Source: Deltaproteobacteria bacterium
Lineage (GTDB): Bacteria; Desulfobacterota; Desulfobulbia; Desulfobulbales; Desulfocapsaceae
Direction of reading: 5' to 3'
DNA length: 41,142 bases
NCBI GenBank assembly: GCA_026388715.1
Contig: JAPLJF010000024.1
Coordinates: 1-41,142 of the forward strand
The notes beneath the pieces are model-generated. The model worked only from the letters and a program-made list of their open reading frames with translations, was not told the DNA's origin and made no database searches. Of this stretch, positions 26,515-35,540 are shown one piece after another (position 1 is the first letter of the stretch; each line of letters starts with the position of its first letter). The translations under genes and the position numbers were made by a program.

Positions 26515-26955
26515 CTAAAATGGCACCTCGTCTCGTCCCCCTCCACCCATCATCCCTTGAGGTGGCTCTGGATAGGCTTGCTCCTGTGAACCGCCGCCCC
26601 CGCCGTATGATGTGTCGTCACCTGCTCCACCACGCGGGCTGAGCATCTTCATCTCCCTGGCGACGATTTCCGTGGTAAACTTATCATTGCCATTCTGGTC
26701 CTGCCATTTTCTGGTCTGGAGCTTGCCCTCAATATAGACCTTTGAGCCCTTATGCAGATATTCGCCACAGGTTTCAGCCAACTTCGCCCAAGCGACAACA
26801 CGATGCCACTCGGTTGTCTCTTGCTGTTGCCCATCTTTATCTTTGTATCGTTCAGTGGTGGCGACATTGAAAGTGGCAACGGCAGTGCCGCTTTGGGTAT
26901 AGCGAATTTCAGGATCTTTTCCAAGATTGCCAATCAGCATAACTTTGTTCAGCAT
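26515..26955 (-). CDS. ssb: Single-stranded DNA-binding protein
   Basis: The 146-residue protein has an OB-fold starting [20 protein letters not shown], then [32 protein letters not shown] glycine-rich linker follows and the acidic tip is DEVPF. The tip, which recruits repair and replication proteins, is usually DDDIPF and is less acidic here. GGAG precedes ATG at 26955. A hairpin and a palindromic repeat follow the gene. Confidence 0.95.
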   Translation of the reverse strand: MLNKVMLIGNLGKDPEIRYTQSGTAVATFNVATTERYKDKDGQQQETTEWHRVVAWAKLAETCGEYLHKGSKVYIEGKLQTRKWQDQNGNDKFTTEIVAREMKMLSPRGGAGDDTSYGGGGGSQEQAYPEPPQGMMGGGGRDEVPF

Positions 26956-27117
26956 AATTTCTCCTGCACCTATGAGGAATGTATTGATGTATCAATAACA
27001 GACAGGAAGCTCCAAAAAACAACAGCCCCTGTCTGACTTCAGTCACTGCTCTTCTTACCACAGAGCAGGCGTTTTCTTCCAGAAGAAAATTGACAGCCCT
27101 TGCTTCACGACTCTGTT

Positions 27118-28239
27118 TCATCCCCGAACTGTCTGGTCCAGCATCTGGGGAATCCCCCCTCTTTCCCCGGGGGTATAGCCCATGACCTCCTGCCAGATCT
27201 CGTCACTTTCCATACAGAAATAGATACAGGTCTTGGTATGCACCCTGCTTTTCAGTAGATCATAGATATATCGATACAACTCCACCCGATGGGGGCGAAA
27301 ATAGCGGCTCTTGCCGTCAAGTCCTTCGATGAATTCCTGGTAATAGATCCGGGACTGGGGAAAACGTCTGATGCCAATGTCCTTGAGCGCAGGCAGATAA
27401 CGTAGCGCCCCCATGGAGATCCAGACAATGTTTTCAGCTGGTACCGCAGCAAAGAGACGGGTGATGGTCTCCTCATACCCTTGCTGCCAGCCGGGATGTT
27501 CGATGATCGGATCAAAATGAAAGGCCAGTTTATAGCCCCAGCACGCGCACTGCCTGGCGGCCTCAAGCCTCTGTTCAAGGGTGGCAGTCCGGATCTCTTC
27601 CCTGGCCATAATGGGCGTGCTGTTCAGAGACCAGGAAACAACGGTGCGACCCTTGTGCTCAAGGCCCTCCAGATTCTCGATAACTGCGCTTTTAGTTTTC
27701 AATTCCAGTATGGCCTGCTGCTGCCCGGCCATGAAGGTCACCAGGGTGCGGCTGAGCTGGGTAAGTCGGTCAAGGGCCAGGGAGTCGGTAAATTCGCCGG
27801 TACCGATCCGGAAAAAACGGTCAGGCTCAGCCGTAAAGGCCGCGGTCATCTCCGCGAGCAGGTCGTCAACATTGACAAAAAAAGTGAGCCAAGGCTTGTT
27901 CAGATAGGCCTGGAGGATACAATAGACACAGTCCATGGGGCAGTTCATGCCGATATTCAAGACCTGGTACTCACAGCAGCGATACTCGCGGGTGGCTGGA
28001 CAGGGTTTGAAAAAATGGCCCCTGTTGCGGCACAGTAGCAGATGCTGTTTGCCGGCAGTGAGGTTGTCAGGATAGTGTCCGGGAACCGCCTCCGGATCCT
28101 GATAATCAGGAATAACCGTATAGGGCAGTCGGGCCCTGGCAAGAATGGCTTGGGTGTAAGGAAGCTCCAGGCAGGATTCTTCCACATGGATCTGTTTGAC
28201 AAAAAGTGAGGGGTCGGCCCATGATTGGTTTTGCGACAT
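27118..28239 (-). CDS. SPL-family radical SAM protein (spore photoproduct lyase-like)
   Basis: From ATG 28239 (MSQNQSWADP) it has 373 residues; the frame also runs from 28299. It has C(PMD)C(VY)C, the CxxxCxxC radical SAM cluster motif, in NIGMNCPMDCVYCILQAY. It also has FRIGTGEFTDSLALD, LELKTKSAVIENL and VSWSLNS, all typical of SPL-like proteins. True spore photoproduct lyases repair spore DNA, but this organism type does not form spores in the usual sense, so the role here is probably another repair or modification reaction. It lies upstream of ssb on the same strand. Confidence 0.78.
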   Translation of the reverse strand: MSQNQSWADPSLFVKQIHVEESCLELPYTQAILARARLPYTVIPDYQDPEAVPGHYPDNLTAGKQHLLLCRNRGHFFKPCPATREYRCCEYQVLNIGMNCPMDCVYCILQAYLNKPWLTFFVNVDDLLAEMTAAFTAEPDRFFRIGTGEFTDSLALDRLTQLSRTLVTFMAGQQQAILELKTKSAVIENLEGLEHKGRTVVSWSLNSTPIMAREEIRTATLEQRLEAARQCACWGYKLAFHFDPIIEHPGWQQGYEETITRLFAAVPAENIVWISMGALRYLPALKDIGIRRFPQSRIYYQEFIEGLDGKSRYFRPHRVELYRYIYDLLKSRVHTKTCIYFCMESDEIWQEVMGYTPGERGGIPQMLDQTVRG

Positions 28240-28311
28240 TGATATTACGGCCAGACCAGGCCTAACCTTCTTATAAATATTGGGAAACCTTGAAAACAAT
28301 ACAAAAGGAAG

Positions 28312-28341
28312 TGGCTTTTTTTATCTGAAGTACTGTATAAT
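28312..28341 (+). promoter_or_regulatory. Possible promoter of rng
   Basis: A perfect -10 TATAAT at 28336-28341 has TG directly before it and a weak -35 (TGGCTT) about 18 bp upstream. It lies 86 bp before the rng start, in the divergent gap shared with the SPL-like gene. Confidence 0.4.
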
Positions 28342-28427
28342 CAAAATTTTATCAAGAGTCTCCATGCCTGTTTGCATACCCGTAAGGCTGTAGCGTTCCC
28401 CTTTAACATCTTCCCGACATCCATACA

Positions 28428-29963
28428 ATGAGCACTGAAATACTAATCAACTCAGCAAGTTATGAAACAAGAATCGCCCTTGTCGAAAATGGTCATCTCG
28501 TTGAATTTCATATCCAGCGGCCATTGGAAAAAGGACTGATCGGCAATATCTACAAAGGTCGGGTGGTACGTGTCCTGCCAGGCATGCAGGCAGCATTTAT
28601 TGATATCGGTCTGGAAAGAACAGGATTTCTCTATGTGGATGATGTCTATATCTCCATGACTGAGCTTGAGCAGAGGCTGCTTGGCCATGATCAACAACCC
28701 TGCGGGAAATACAACTTTGCATCCTCTTCCCCTGACAATGAGATCCGCCGTGTCTCGGGAATGAATATCGAAGATCTGTTGCGCGAGGGCCAGGATATCA
28801 CGGTCCAGGTGGGCAAGGAGCCCATGGGCACCAAAGGAGCCCGTCTCACCTGCCATATCACCCTGCCTTGCCGGAATCTTGTCTTTATGCCCCTCACTGA
28901 CCACATTGGTATCTCCAGAAAGATCGAAGATGAGACCCTGCGGCAGACCCTGCGGGCCCGTATCGAAGAACTTCGTCCTGCCGGAACCGGCTTTATTGTT
29001 CGTACTGTTGCCGAATATGCCGACATGGAAGAGCTGGAAGCAGATATGGAATTTCTGTTGCATCTGTGGGATGAAATTCAGGATAGCGCTTCCAGCTCAC
29101 CGTCCCCCTCGCTTGTCTATGAAGACCTCGACATCACCTTTCGTTCCGTGCGCGATCTGTTTACAGCAGATGTGAATACCCTGGTGGTTGACGACAAGAA
29201 AACGTATGAAAAGTTGCTGCATTTTATTAAAATTTTTGCCCCCGACCTGCAGCATCGTATCGTCTATTATCAGGAAGCAGCACCGCTTTTTGAGGCCCAT
29301 GGCATAGAGATGGAGATCGGCAGGGTCATCGAAAGGAAGGTCTGGCTCCGCTCAGGAGGGTACATTATCATCGAAACGACAGAGGCCCTGACCGTCATTG
29401 ATGTCAATACCGGACGTTTTGTGGGTAAAAACGATTTGGAAGAGACCATATTTAAAACCAATATGGAAGCGGTCAAAGAGATTTCCTATCAACTCCGTTT
29501 ACGCAATATTGGCGGGATCATCATTATTGATTTTATTGATATGGAGGATGAGTTACACCGCGAAGAGTTATTTTCTTCATTCAAGGAGGCTGTTAAAAAA
29601 GATAAAAGCAGGATCAATATCTTGAAACTTACTGAATTTGGTCTGGTGCAGATGACCCGGAAGCGAAGCTGTGAAAATCTTAATCAACTGCTTTGCGAAC
29701 CGTGTCACTATTGCGCCGGCGAAGGCCGACTGAAATCCCGCCGGACGATCTGTTATGAAATCTTTCGCAAGATATCAAGGGATGCCCAGAAATATAATGG
29801 GGATACAATAACCCTCACCGTTCATCCTCGAATTGCTGATATGCTGTTGAAAGAAGAGGAACATGTTACCCTGGAGTTGGAGCGCAACATTAAAAAACGC
29901 TTGACCATCATACCGGCCAATAATTTGCATATTGAAAAATATGAACTTGCTGGGCAAAATTAA
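28428..29963 (+). CDS. rng: Ribonuclease G (RNase E/G family)
   Basis: RNase G processes rRNA and degrades mRNA. The 511-residue protein begins STEILINSASYETRIALVENG. An S1 domain follows (GLIGNIYKGRVVRVLPGMQAAFIDIGLERTGFLY), then the RNase H-like catalytic part with VIDVNTGRFVGK and IIIDFIDMEDE, which carry the Mg-binding aspartates. The Zn-link near residue 425 reads CEPCHYCAGEG, a CxxC variant. There is no RNase E-like scaffold tail. The start is the ATG at 28428. Confidence 0.93.
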   Translation: MSTEILINSASYETRIALVENGHLVEFHIQRPLEKGLIGNIYKGRVVRVLPGMQAAFIDIGLERTGFLYVDDVYISMTELEQRLLGHDQQPCGKYNFASSSPDNEIRRVSGMNIEDLLREGQDITVQVGKEPMGTKGARLTCHITLPCRNLVFMPLTDHIGISRKIEDETLRQTLRARIEELRPAGTGFIVRTVAEYADMEELEADMEFLLHLWDEIQDSASSSPSPSLVYEDLDITFRSVRDLFTADVNTLVVDDKKTYEKLLHFIKIFAPDLQHRIVYYQEAAPLFEAHGIEMEIGRVIERKVWLRSGGYIIIETTEALTVIDVNTGRFVGKNDLEETIFKTNMEAVKEISYQLRLRNIGGIIIIDFIDMEDELHREELFSSFKEAVKKDKSRINILKLTEFGLVQMTRKRSCENLNQLLCEPCHYCAGEGRLKSRRTICYEIFRKISRDAQKYNGDTITLTVHPRIADMLLKEEEHVTLELERNIKKRLTIIPANNLHIEKYELAGQN

Positions 29964-29984
29964 GCCGTTGTCAAAAAATAACTG

Positions 29985-30063
29985 TAACATTGGAATATCG
30001 TGAACGGTATAAGGATCCGTAACGAAATGGATAAAAATGTAATGGCTATTTCGTAATGGTTCC
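29985..30063 (+). repeat. Palindromic dispersed repeat, copy A
   Basis: ATATCGTGAACGGTAT is followed by the stem AAGGATCCGTAACGAAATGG (30011-30030) and its near-complement GGCTATTTCGTAATGGTTCCT (30044-30064). Flank and stem match copy B (26416-26505) and copy C (40810-40890). It lies between rng and the M23 peptidase gene. Confidence 0.7.
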
Positions 30064-30134
30064 TAACGGGAATCATTATTCCAGCAAAATGCCCTGATCA
30101 AGATCCATCAAAAAGAAAAGGAGTAAATATTGTT

Positions 30135-31520
30135 ATGGCGAAACAACGAATTAAACAAAACAGTAATAACAGAAAGTTGTTACAACCATTCATCTTCCTG
30201 TTTCTTGTGGTATTGCTGGTGGCTGCAGTTTTTGGGGCGTTGACCGTTTTTGAAAGCGAGAAGCCTGTCATTGCCATGGGTGAAATTCCTGAATATCTTG
30301 GAACGAATACGACCCTGGATTTGACCTTATCGGATACGAAAAGTGGATTACGCAGTATCAGTATCACCATTAAACAGGGAAGCCAGGAAAAAGAAGTTCT
30401 TCGTACCGACTATCCCAGGCAGGGATATTGGGGGAAGGCAGGCCCGACTGAGGTCAAAGAAAAACAACTGGTTGATCTCAAAAAATTGGGGTTGAAAGAC
30501 GGACCGGCGGAAATCACTCTTGAGGTTCGTGATTATTCTTTCTGGGGGTTCTTTCAAGGCAATATGACTCGTATTGTCAAGAATATTACCATTGACACCA
30601 AGGCGCCAAAGATTAATCTCCTCCATGCCACACGCTACCTGAAACAAGGCGGTGCCGGCATTGTTATCTATCAGACAACGGAAGACGTTGTGCATCATGG
30701 CGCCCAGATTAACGGGAACTTCCATCCGGGATTTCCGGTAAGTGGCCGTGAGCATACCTATATTGCCTTTATCGCCCTACCCTATGACGCTGCCGCCATT
30801 GTCGATGCCAAGGTTATGGCTGAAGATCTGGCCGGCAATAAAACCGCTATCGGCTTTTCCAGCACCTATAAAAAAGCAAACCAGAAGCATGACACCATTT
30901 CCTTAAGCGATAGTTTTCTTGCCGTAAAGATCCCTGAATTTGAAGAACATTACCCGGAGATGAAGGGGGATATGATAGAAAAATATCTGTACACGAATCG
31001 CAATCTTCGCGATATCAATAATCAGAAGATTCATGACCTGTGTAAAAATCCTGTGCCGGAACGGTTATGGAAAGGTTTGTTTCAGCGTATGCCCGGTAGT
31101 CCGCGCGCCGGTTTTGCCGATCATCGCACCTATGATTACAAAGGGAAGCCCATCGACGAACAGGTTCATTTAGGGGTCGATATCGCGTCCACGGAGCGGG
31201 CTGAAGTCAAGGCCGCTGAGGCTGGCAAGGTTATCTTTACCGGATACAACGGGATTTATGGCGAGATGGTTGTCCTCGATCACGGCCAGGGAGTCTTCAG
31301 TCTCTATTCCCATCTCAGCCAGATCAATGTGACCGTAGAGAGCGCAGTGGATCAGAATACGGTTCTTGGTCTGACCGGAACAACCGGCATGGCTGGAGGC
31401 GATCACCTGCACTTTTCCATGCTGATTAATGGCGTATTTGTCAATCCATTGGAATGGTGGGATCCACACTGGATCGGTGTAACCATTACCGAACCATTGG
31501 CAAGCTCTAAATCCCGCTAA
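30135..31520 (+). CDS. Membrane-anchored M23-family (LytM-type) metallopeptidase
   Basis: The 461-residue protein has an N-terminal membrane anchor (FIFLFLVVLLVAAVFGALTVF, about residues 17-37). A long beta-rich periplasmic region follows, and the M23 domain lies in the last ~120 residues. The zinc ligands are visible in HLGVDIAS (His and Asp) and GGDHLHFSM (HxH), with SLYSHL between them, so it should be active on peptidoglycan cross-bridges. AAAGGAG lies upstream of ATG at 30135. It follows rng, with a palindromic repeat between, and ends near a terminator shared with the opposite strand. Confidence 0.87.
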   Translation: MAKQRIKQNSNNRKLLQPFIFLFLVVLLVAAVFGALTVFESEKPVIAMGEIPEYLGTNTTLDLTLSDTKSGLRSISITIKQGSQEKEVLRTDYPRQGYWGKAGPTEVKEKQLVDLKKLGLKDGPAEITLEVRDYSFWGFFQGNMTRIVKNITIDTKAPKINLLHATRYLKQGGAGIVIYQTTEDVVHHGAQINGNFHPGFPVSGREHTYIAFIALPYDAAAIVDAKVMAEDLAGNKTAIGFSSTYKKANQKHDTISLSDSFLAVKIPEFEEHYPEMKGDMIEKYLYTNRNLRDINNQKIHDLCKNPVPERLWKGLFQRMPGSPRAGFADHRTYDYKGKPIDEQVHLGVDIASTERAEVKAAEAGKVIFTGYNGIYGEMVVLDHGQGVFSLYSHLSQINVTVESAVDQNTVLGLTGTTGMAGGDHLHFSMLINGVFVNPLEWWDPHWIGVTITEPLASSKSR

Positions 31521-31571
31521 CCTGTTATAAATAAATAACGTGGTCATCTGAATGACCAGAACGACATGATA

Positions 31572-31618
31572 AGCCATAGCAAAATGATCAGAAATACACT
31601 GATTATTTCGCTATGGCT
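31572..31618 (+). repeat. Palindromic dispersed repeat, copy F
   Basis: AGCCATAGCAAAATGATCAG (31572-31591) pairs with CTGATTATTTCGCTATGGCT (31599-31618) with two G-U-type mismatches. The right arm ends GGCTCC as in other copies. It lies after the M23 peptidase and may help end its transcript. Confidence 0.55.
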
Positions 31619-31621
31619 CCT

Positions 31622-31672
31622 AAAAAAAAACAGTCCGTCTCTCTGATTAAAATCAACAGAGAGACGGACTGT
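31622..31672 (-). terminator. Strong terminator of the minus-strand 55-residue gene
   Basis: ACAGTCCGTCTCTCTG (31630-31645) and CAGAGAGACGGACTGT (31657-31672) form a perfect 16-bp stem with an 11-nt loop. On the minus strand it is followed by nine Ts (31622-31630). It starts 14 bp after the stop of the gene at 31686. Confidence 0.85.
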
Positions 31673-31685
31673 TGATGTAAAAAAA

Positions 31686-31853
31686 TCAATCTTCTATCTC
31701 GTAATCGCCCTGACCACAGAAGCTGCATCGCAACATGGGACTATCCTTATCAAAGAGATACTCCCATTTTTTTTCTTCAATTTCTTTGGCCTGCTCCAGG
31801 CGGCAGGCGATACAGACCCATTTGTCCCCTTCTTCCGTCTCAAATAAATGCAT
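31686..31853 (-). CDS. 55-residue double-CxxC zinc-ribbon-like protein
   Basis: The frame runs from ATG 31853 to TGA 31686 and has not been named in any family I know. It reads MHLFETEEGDKW, then CIAC at 14-17, a helical EEKKWEYLF stretch, and CSFCGQGDYEIED at the end. Two CxxC pairs 26 residues apart fit a zinc ribbon. A GAGG box is nine bases upstream and a strong terminator follows. These two signals make it likely to be a real gene despite its size. Confidence 0.7.
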   Translation of the reverse strand: MHLFETEEGDKWVCIACRLEQAKEIEEKKWEYLFDKDSPMLRCSFCGQGDYEIED

Positions 31854-32038
31854 ACCATTGTACCTCGTTCTCTTTTTTGTAACTACTCGGGTGTTTAGAC
31901 TGAAGACTGAAATATATCATTTATCACGCAACGCTCGGATCAAGCCAGCAGCAAAAATCCGATATTTTGTATGATCACGCATTATTTGTCCCTAAAAACC
32001 TTCGGCCTTCAGTCTATCTACCTGAGCAGTTATCTTTT

Positions 32039-33304
32039 TTATAAACTAACCTTGATGGCGCCGAAAACACCATCAAAACCTGCTTTTTTGTGAACCAAAT
32101 TCTGTCTGACGTGACGAACGGCCTCTGCAAGAGAGGGAAAATCCCCTGAAGAGAGATCGGCAATCGGCGTCTCGGTCAGGATTGTTAATTCGGGGCCAAA
32201 TTGTTGAATAAGCTGGCAATACTTACTCATAACGGTCTTTGTCCCTGGCCCCATCCCAAGAAGTTCAGCCAGGATCTCCTGGAGAGGAATCAGGCTGTAA
32301 ACATCGGGCGATCCTGGGGGATAGACCGGGGCCAACCGGTCAGCCAGCTCAAGAACCCGTGAGAGGACACCTATAGTCAAAGGTTTGCCACAGACCGGGC
32401 ACAGGCCATGCAGTTCTTGACTTCTATAAGGATCACAACAGAAATTACAGTGACGATGTCCATCATAATGATATTTTCCTTCTTCCGGATAAAATTCAAT
32501 AGTCGCGGCCAGATGGCGATGTCCGGTTGCATCGCATGGGGTTTGCAGGGCGGCCTTCATGGCAAAAAAATCAAATGTGGTATCAAAGACCGTGGCCTCA
32601 CGGCCAATTTTCTCCGGTGAGTGACAATCGGAGTTCGAGATAAGGGTAAAACGGTCAAGGGCTGAAACCAGCCGATTCATTGCCGGATCAGAAGACAGCC
32701 CTGTCTCGAGTGCAAAGATATGGGACGAAAGATCGCCAAAGCACTCCTCAAGGGAATCAAATCCCGATCGTGAACCAAACAGGGAAAACCAGGGAGTCCA
32801 GATATGGGCGGGAACGAGAAACCCTTCGGGGGCGTTTTCGAGAACTATTTCCAAGAGATCATGGACGTCAAGCCCGAGTATTGGTCGGCCATCTGCCGCA
32901 AGATTACCGATAGCGGCCAGGGAGTTCCTGACCCGTTTCGCCGATGCAAAATCAGGGACAAAGATCAGGCTATGAACCTTTCTGACCTTACCATGACGTT
33001 TGTAGATAGAACTTATCTCCGTACTCAGAAGAAAGCGAGTAGGAAAGCACTCAGATGATGGAGCACAAGGATTTGGCAAGAGTGCATCGGGTGTGATCGA
33101 TCCTTTTAACCGGAAAAAACCAGGCTCAGCGGGCTCTAGTGTTTCCTGGAGCTCACGAAACCATAAAGGATGTGTAAAATCTCCTGTTCCCAGGAGATGC
33201 ACCCCTTTGATCTGGGACCAGGCAGCCAGAGAACGGATATGAGATCTCTGGCTGGTGGCCCGTGAATACAGGGAATGGATATGAAGATCAGCAATAAAAC
33301 GCAT
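32039..33304 (-). CDS. Endonuclease Q family protein (PHP-type DNA repair nuclease)
   Basis: EndoQ incises DNA 5' of deaminated bases and abasic sites; it is known from archaea and some bacteria. The 421-residue protein begins FIADLHIHSLYSRATS. It then has GTGDFTHPLW, STEISSIYK, PAHIWTPWFSLFGSRSGF and SNSDCHSPEKIGREAT, with the PHP metal ligands. Near residue 295 is the Zn-finger typical of EndoQ, HCNFC...CPVCGKPLTIGV. The length matches archaeal EndoQ. It is on the minus strand downstream of the PilZ gene, so it may share its transcript. Confidence 0.88.
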   Translation of the reverse strand: MRFIADLHIHSLYSRATSQRSHIRSLAAWSQIKGVHLLGTGDFTHPLWFRELQETLEPAEPGFFRLKGSITPDALLPNPCAPSSECFPTRFLLSTEISSIYKRHGKVRKVHSLIFVPDFASAKRVRNSLAAIGNLAADGRPILGLDVHDLLEIVLENAPEGFLVPAHIWTPWFSLFGSRSGFDSLEECFGDLSSHIFALETGLSSDPAMNRLVSALDRFTLISNSDCHSPEKIGREATVFDTTFDFFAMKAALQTPCDATGHRHLAATIEFYPEEGKYHYDGHRHCNFCCDPYRSQELHGLCPVCGKPLTIGVLSRVLELADRLAPVYPPGSPDVYSLIPLQEILAELLGMGPGTKTVMSKYCQLIQQFGPELTILTETPIADLSSGDFPSLAEAVRHVRQNLVHKKAGFDGVFGAIKVSL

Positions 33305-33399
33305 GTTATTTCAGCCAGTCAGCCAGCATGATCGAAACAGACTTTGGCTCTCCTGGATGGAAAGAAGACCTGCTGCCGGTAAATTCACAAAGATGAATT

Positions 33400-33759
33400 T
33401 TATAAGCACTTGGTCATGATATAGGAGCAAAGCATATTGAAATCATGTTCATAGATATTGAGAAATTGAACACCCGTCACAAAAGTAGAGGCGGCTGGTA
33501 ATTGTTTTTCCCACATCACCTTACCCATAACCTTGATATCGATGTCATCAAGGAGGACATGCAATCTCAATATAGAATGTAATGGAAATGAATTCATTGA
33601 ATAAAATGAAATGCCACCACAACTGATATCTCGGCACTTGCAGCAAACACTGTCCTCAATATATTGTATATTGTCAGATAAGACTTGACTCACCTCTATA
33701 TCCAGATCAAGTGGTGTGCGGCGATGTTGTCTGCGTTCAGAGAAGTCTGTTTTTCCCAT
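33400..33759 (-). CDS. PilZ-domain protein (c-di-GMP binding)
   Basis: The 119-residue single-domain protein has the PilZ binding signature: RRQHRR at 9-14 (RxxxR) and CRDISCGGISF (D-x-S-x-x-G) near 42-52. It should bind cyclic di-GMP. Two extra cysteine pairs in CCKCRDISC are unusual and could bind metal or be redox active. It lies between endonuclease Q and the CheB-like gene, all on the minus strand. Confidence 0.85.
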   Translation of the reverse strand: MGKTDFSERRQHRRTPLDLDIEVSQVLSDNIQYIEDSVCCKCRDISCGGISFYSMNSFPLHSILRLHVLLDDIDIKVMGKVMWEKQLPAASTFVTGVQFLNIYEHDFNMLCSYIMTKCL

Positions 33760-33869
33760 AGACTCTCGATTTCCTCTTTATCCAAAGTAGATTGTTTTTT
33801 TCTATCAGCGATCTTACTGTGGACAGTTGCTCTTTGATAGCCTCGCGGGTATGCGAGCCCTCATGGTTG

Positions 33870-35090
33870 CTATGCCGTTACGACTTGTTTTCTGTTTTGA
33901 CGTTCCATAGTTTCTATCAATTCGACAATCTCTTGTTCATTGGCAATCAATGTGTCAGGGCACTTGCGAATAAGTTTCTCGCTCATATCCTTACAAAGAC
34001 ATCGGCTGAGTTCCAAGGCAATGACGGTACCATGATGCTTACGAATTGCCTCCATACCTTTTACACCGTCATTTTCAGATCCGGAAAGCAGGATTCCCGC
34101 AACCCGTTCCTTTAAAAGTGGTGCTATTGACGTCAATGCCGTATTGACTGCCGCTTGTTTCATGGCAGTTGGGTCCTTTGTCACCCGAATGGTATAATGA
34201 CCGCTATAGGGCGACAACGTTACTCGTTCGGCGCCAGAGAAGATATAACAGGAACCGCCTTCTACGGTCAGGCCGTCCTGACCTCGCACCACTGTCATGG
34301 CACTGATTGAACCAAGGTAGTCCACAAAAGAAGAGATATTCTCCGGTTCATCATGGATAACTACAATCACGGCTCCACCCATTTCAGAAGAAAGAGAGGG
34401 AATGATCTGCAGAAGATTGCTATACCCGCCCTCTCCCGCGCCCAACACCACGACATAAGAAAGACGGCGAAATCTGTCATGCGTACTTAATCTTAAGTCA
34501 TCATCACAGTGACTGCAGGTTATACTTCCATGCGTCAAATATGTTTGTATATCCACAACATTTCTGGTTCCACACTCTTCACAAAAAACCAGCTGCTGGG
34601 TATCATGAATTTCATATTTGCCGACTGCAGACTGTATGGGATTAATGGATTTGACGGAGATGTTTGCTGCCTGGATTACTTTCTTGATGATCAGCTCGTT
34701 ATCGCCCGCCATATCACTTCCCTTGAAAAATGAGGATTTGGCCACAAAATCAACAGCGCCATACTTGAGCGCATCAAAAGACCTGGCTGTTCCGTACTGG
34801 CTTAAACTGGAAAACATAATGGTTGGAGTCGGGGTATGAATCATCAGATGTTGCAAGGTTGTTATCCCATCCATGAGCGGCATTTCCATGTCCAGAATGA
34901 GGACATCAGGCCTGACCTTGATAATCTCCTCAAGGGCCTCTATACCATTGGCGGCATCATCCATTATCTGAATATGAGGCATCTTTTTAAAAATATCGCG
35001 CAATATCCGGCGAAAAACCCAGGAATCATCAGCGATAAGGACTTTGATTGGAGAAGGCGGTGCAGTTATTTTGGCAGGTTGGTGAGTCAA
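33870..35090 (-). CDS. CheB-like response regulator with zinc-ribbon insert and degenerate methylesterase domain
   Basis: The 406-residue protein starts at TTG 35090, supported by AAAGGGAGAAAG just upstream. Residues ~15-135 are a receiver domain with VLIADDSW, the phospho-acceptor Asp in LILDMEMPLMDG, and the Lys in VAKSSFF. Residues ~175-200 hold two CxxC pairs (CEECGTRN, CSHCDDD). The rest follows CheB methylesterase, with VIHDEPENISSF (His kept) and LSGSENDGVKGM (Asp kept). The catalytic Ser motif GASTGG reads GAGEGG, so Ser is Gly. Methylesterase activity is doubtful. No cheR or receptor gene is near. Confidence 0.8.
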   Translation of the reverse strand: MTHQPAKITAPPSPIKVLIADDSWVFRRILRDIFKKMPHIQIMDDAANGIEALEEIIKVRPDVLILDMEMPLMDGITTLQHLMIHTPTPTIMFSSLSQYGTARSFDALKYGAVDFVAKSSFFKGSDMAGDNELIIKKVIQAANISVKSINPIQSAVGKYEIHDTQQLVFCEECGTRNVVDIQTYLTHGSITCSHCDDDLRLSTHDRFRRLSYVVVLGAGEGGYSNLLQIIPSLSSEMGGAVIVVIHDEPENISSFVDYLGSISAMTVVRGQDGLTVEGGSCYIFSGAERVTLSPYSGHYTIRVTKDPTAMKQAAVNTALTSIAPLLKERVAGILLSGSENDGVKGMEAIRKHHGTVIALELSRCLCKDMSEKLIRKCPDTLIANEQEIVELIETMERQNRKQVVTA

Positions 35091-35235
35091 GACTTTCTCC
35101 CTTTATAAAAATAATTTTCTGGTTAATAATCCATGGATATTCAAGCTAGTACAATAATGTCAAAACAATTTCATTATAACATGATAAAAAGGGAGGCTGT
35201 CAAGGACACACATCACGCCACATCATTAACAAAAG

Positions 35236-35385
35236 TGCCTCTATAGGAAACTCAGCTATCACACCTTTCAGGACTCCCGGTTACGTGGGAGTGACGCAGC
35301 ATTTCATTAATGTCATTTCCGCGCAGGCGGGAATCCAATGTTCATGGGATACCAGGAACATTTGGCTGAGTTTCCTGTATAGGCA
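35236..35385. mobile_element. MITE-like element with dRS3-like core
   Basis: Two 21-bp terminal inverted repeats (35236-35256 and 35365-35385) match at 19 of 21 positions (TGCCTMTAYAGGAAACTCAGC). Between them lies ATTTCCGCGCAGGCGGGAAT (35315-35334), which resembles the Neisseria dRS3 repeat (ATTCCCN8GGGAAT) and the widespread IPAQAGIQ-encoding repeat. There is no coding capacity, so any mobility would need a transposase from elsewhere. Confidence 0.55.
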
Positions 35386-35394
35386 TATTAACAA

Positions 35395-35540
35395 ATCAGG
35401 AGCCGTTACGAAATAACTGTTCCGTTCCTGACCATTTCGTTACAATTGCCATGAATGGCCTCGTGTCGCTCGCAAAGTGGACGCCCCGCAGGAGAAGTGC
35501 CCATGGGGTTGAAGAGTGCCCGGCTCCTTATGCCGTTCTT
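35395..35540 (-). repeat. Palindromic dispersed repeat, copy D, interrupted by 78 bp
   Basis: On the minus strand it begins GAACGGCATAAGGAGCCG (to 35521) and resumes at 35442 with TAACGAAATGGTCAGGAACG, ending TTATTTCGTAACGGCTCCT. If 35443-35520 is removed, the two halves join into the same arrangement as copy A. It lies directly after nadD. Confidence 0.6.
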
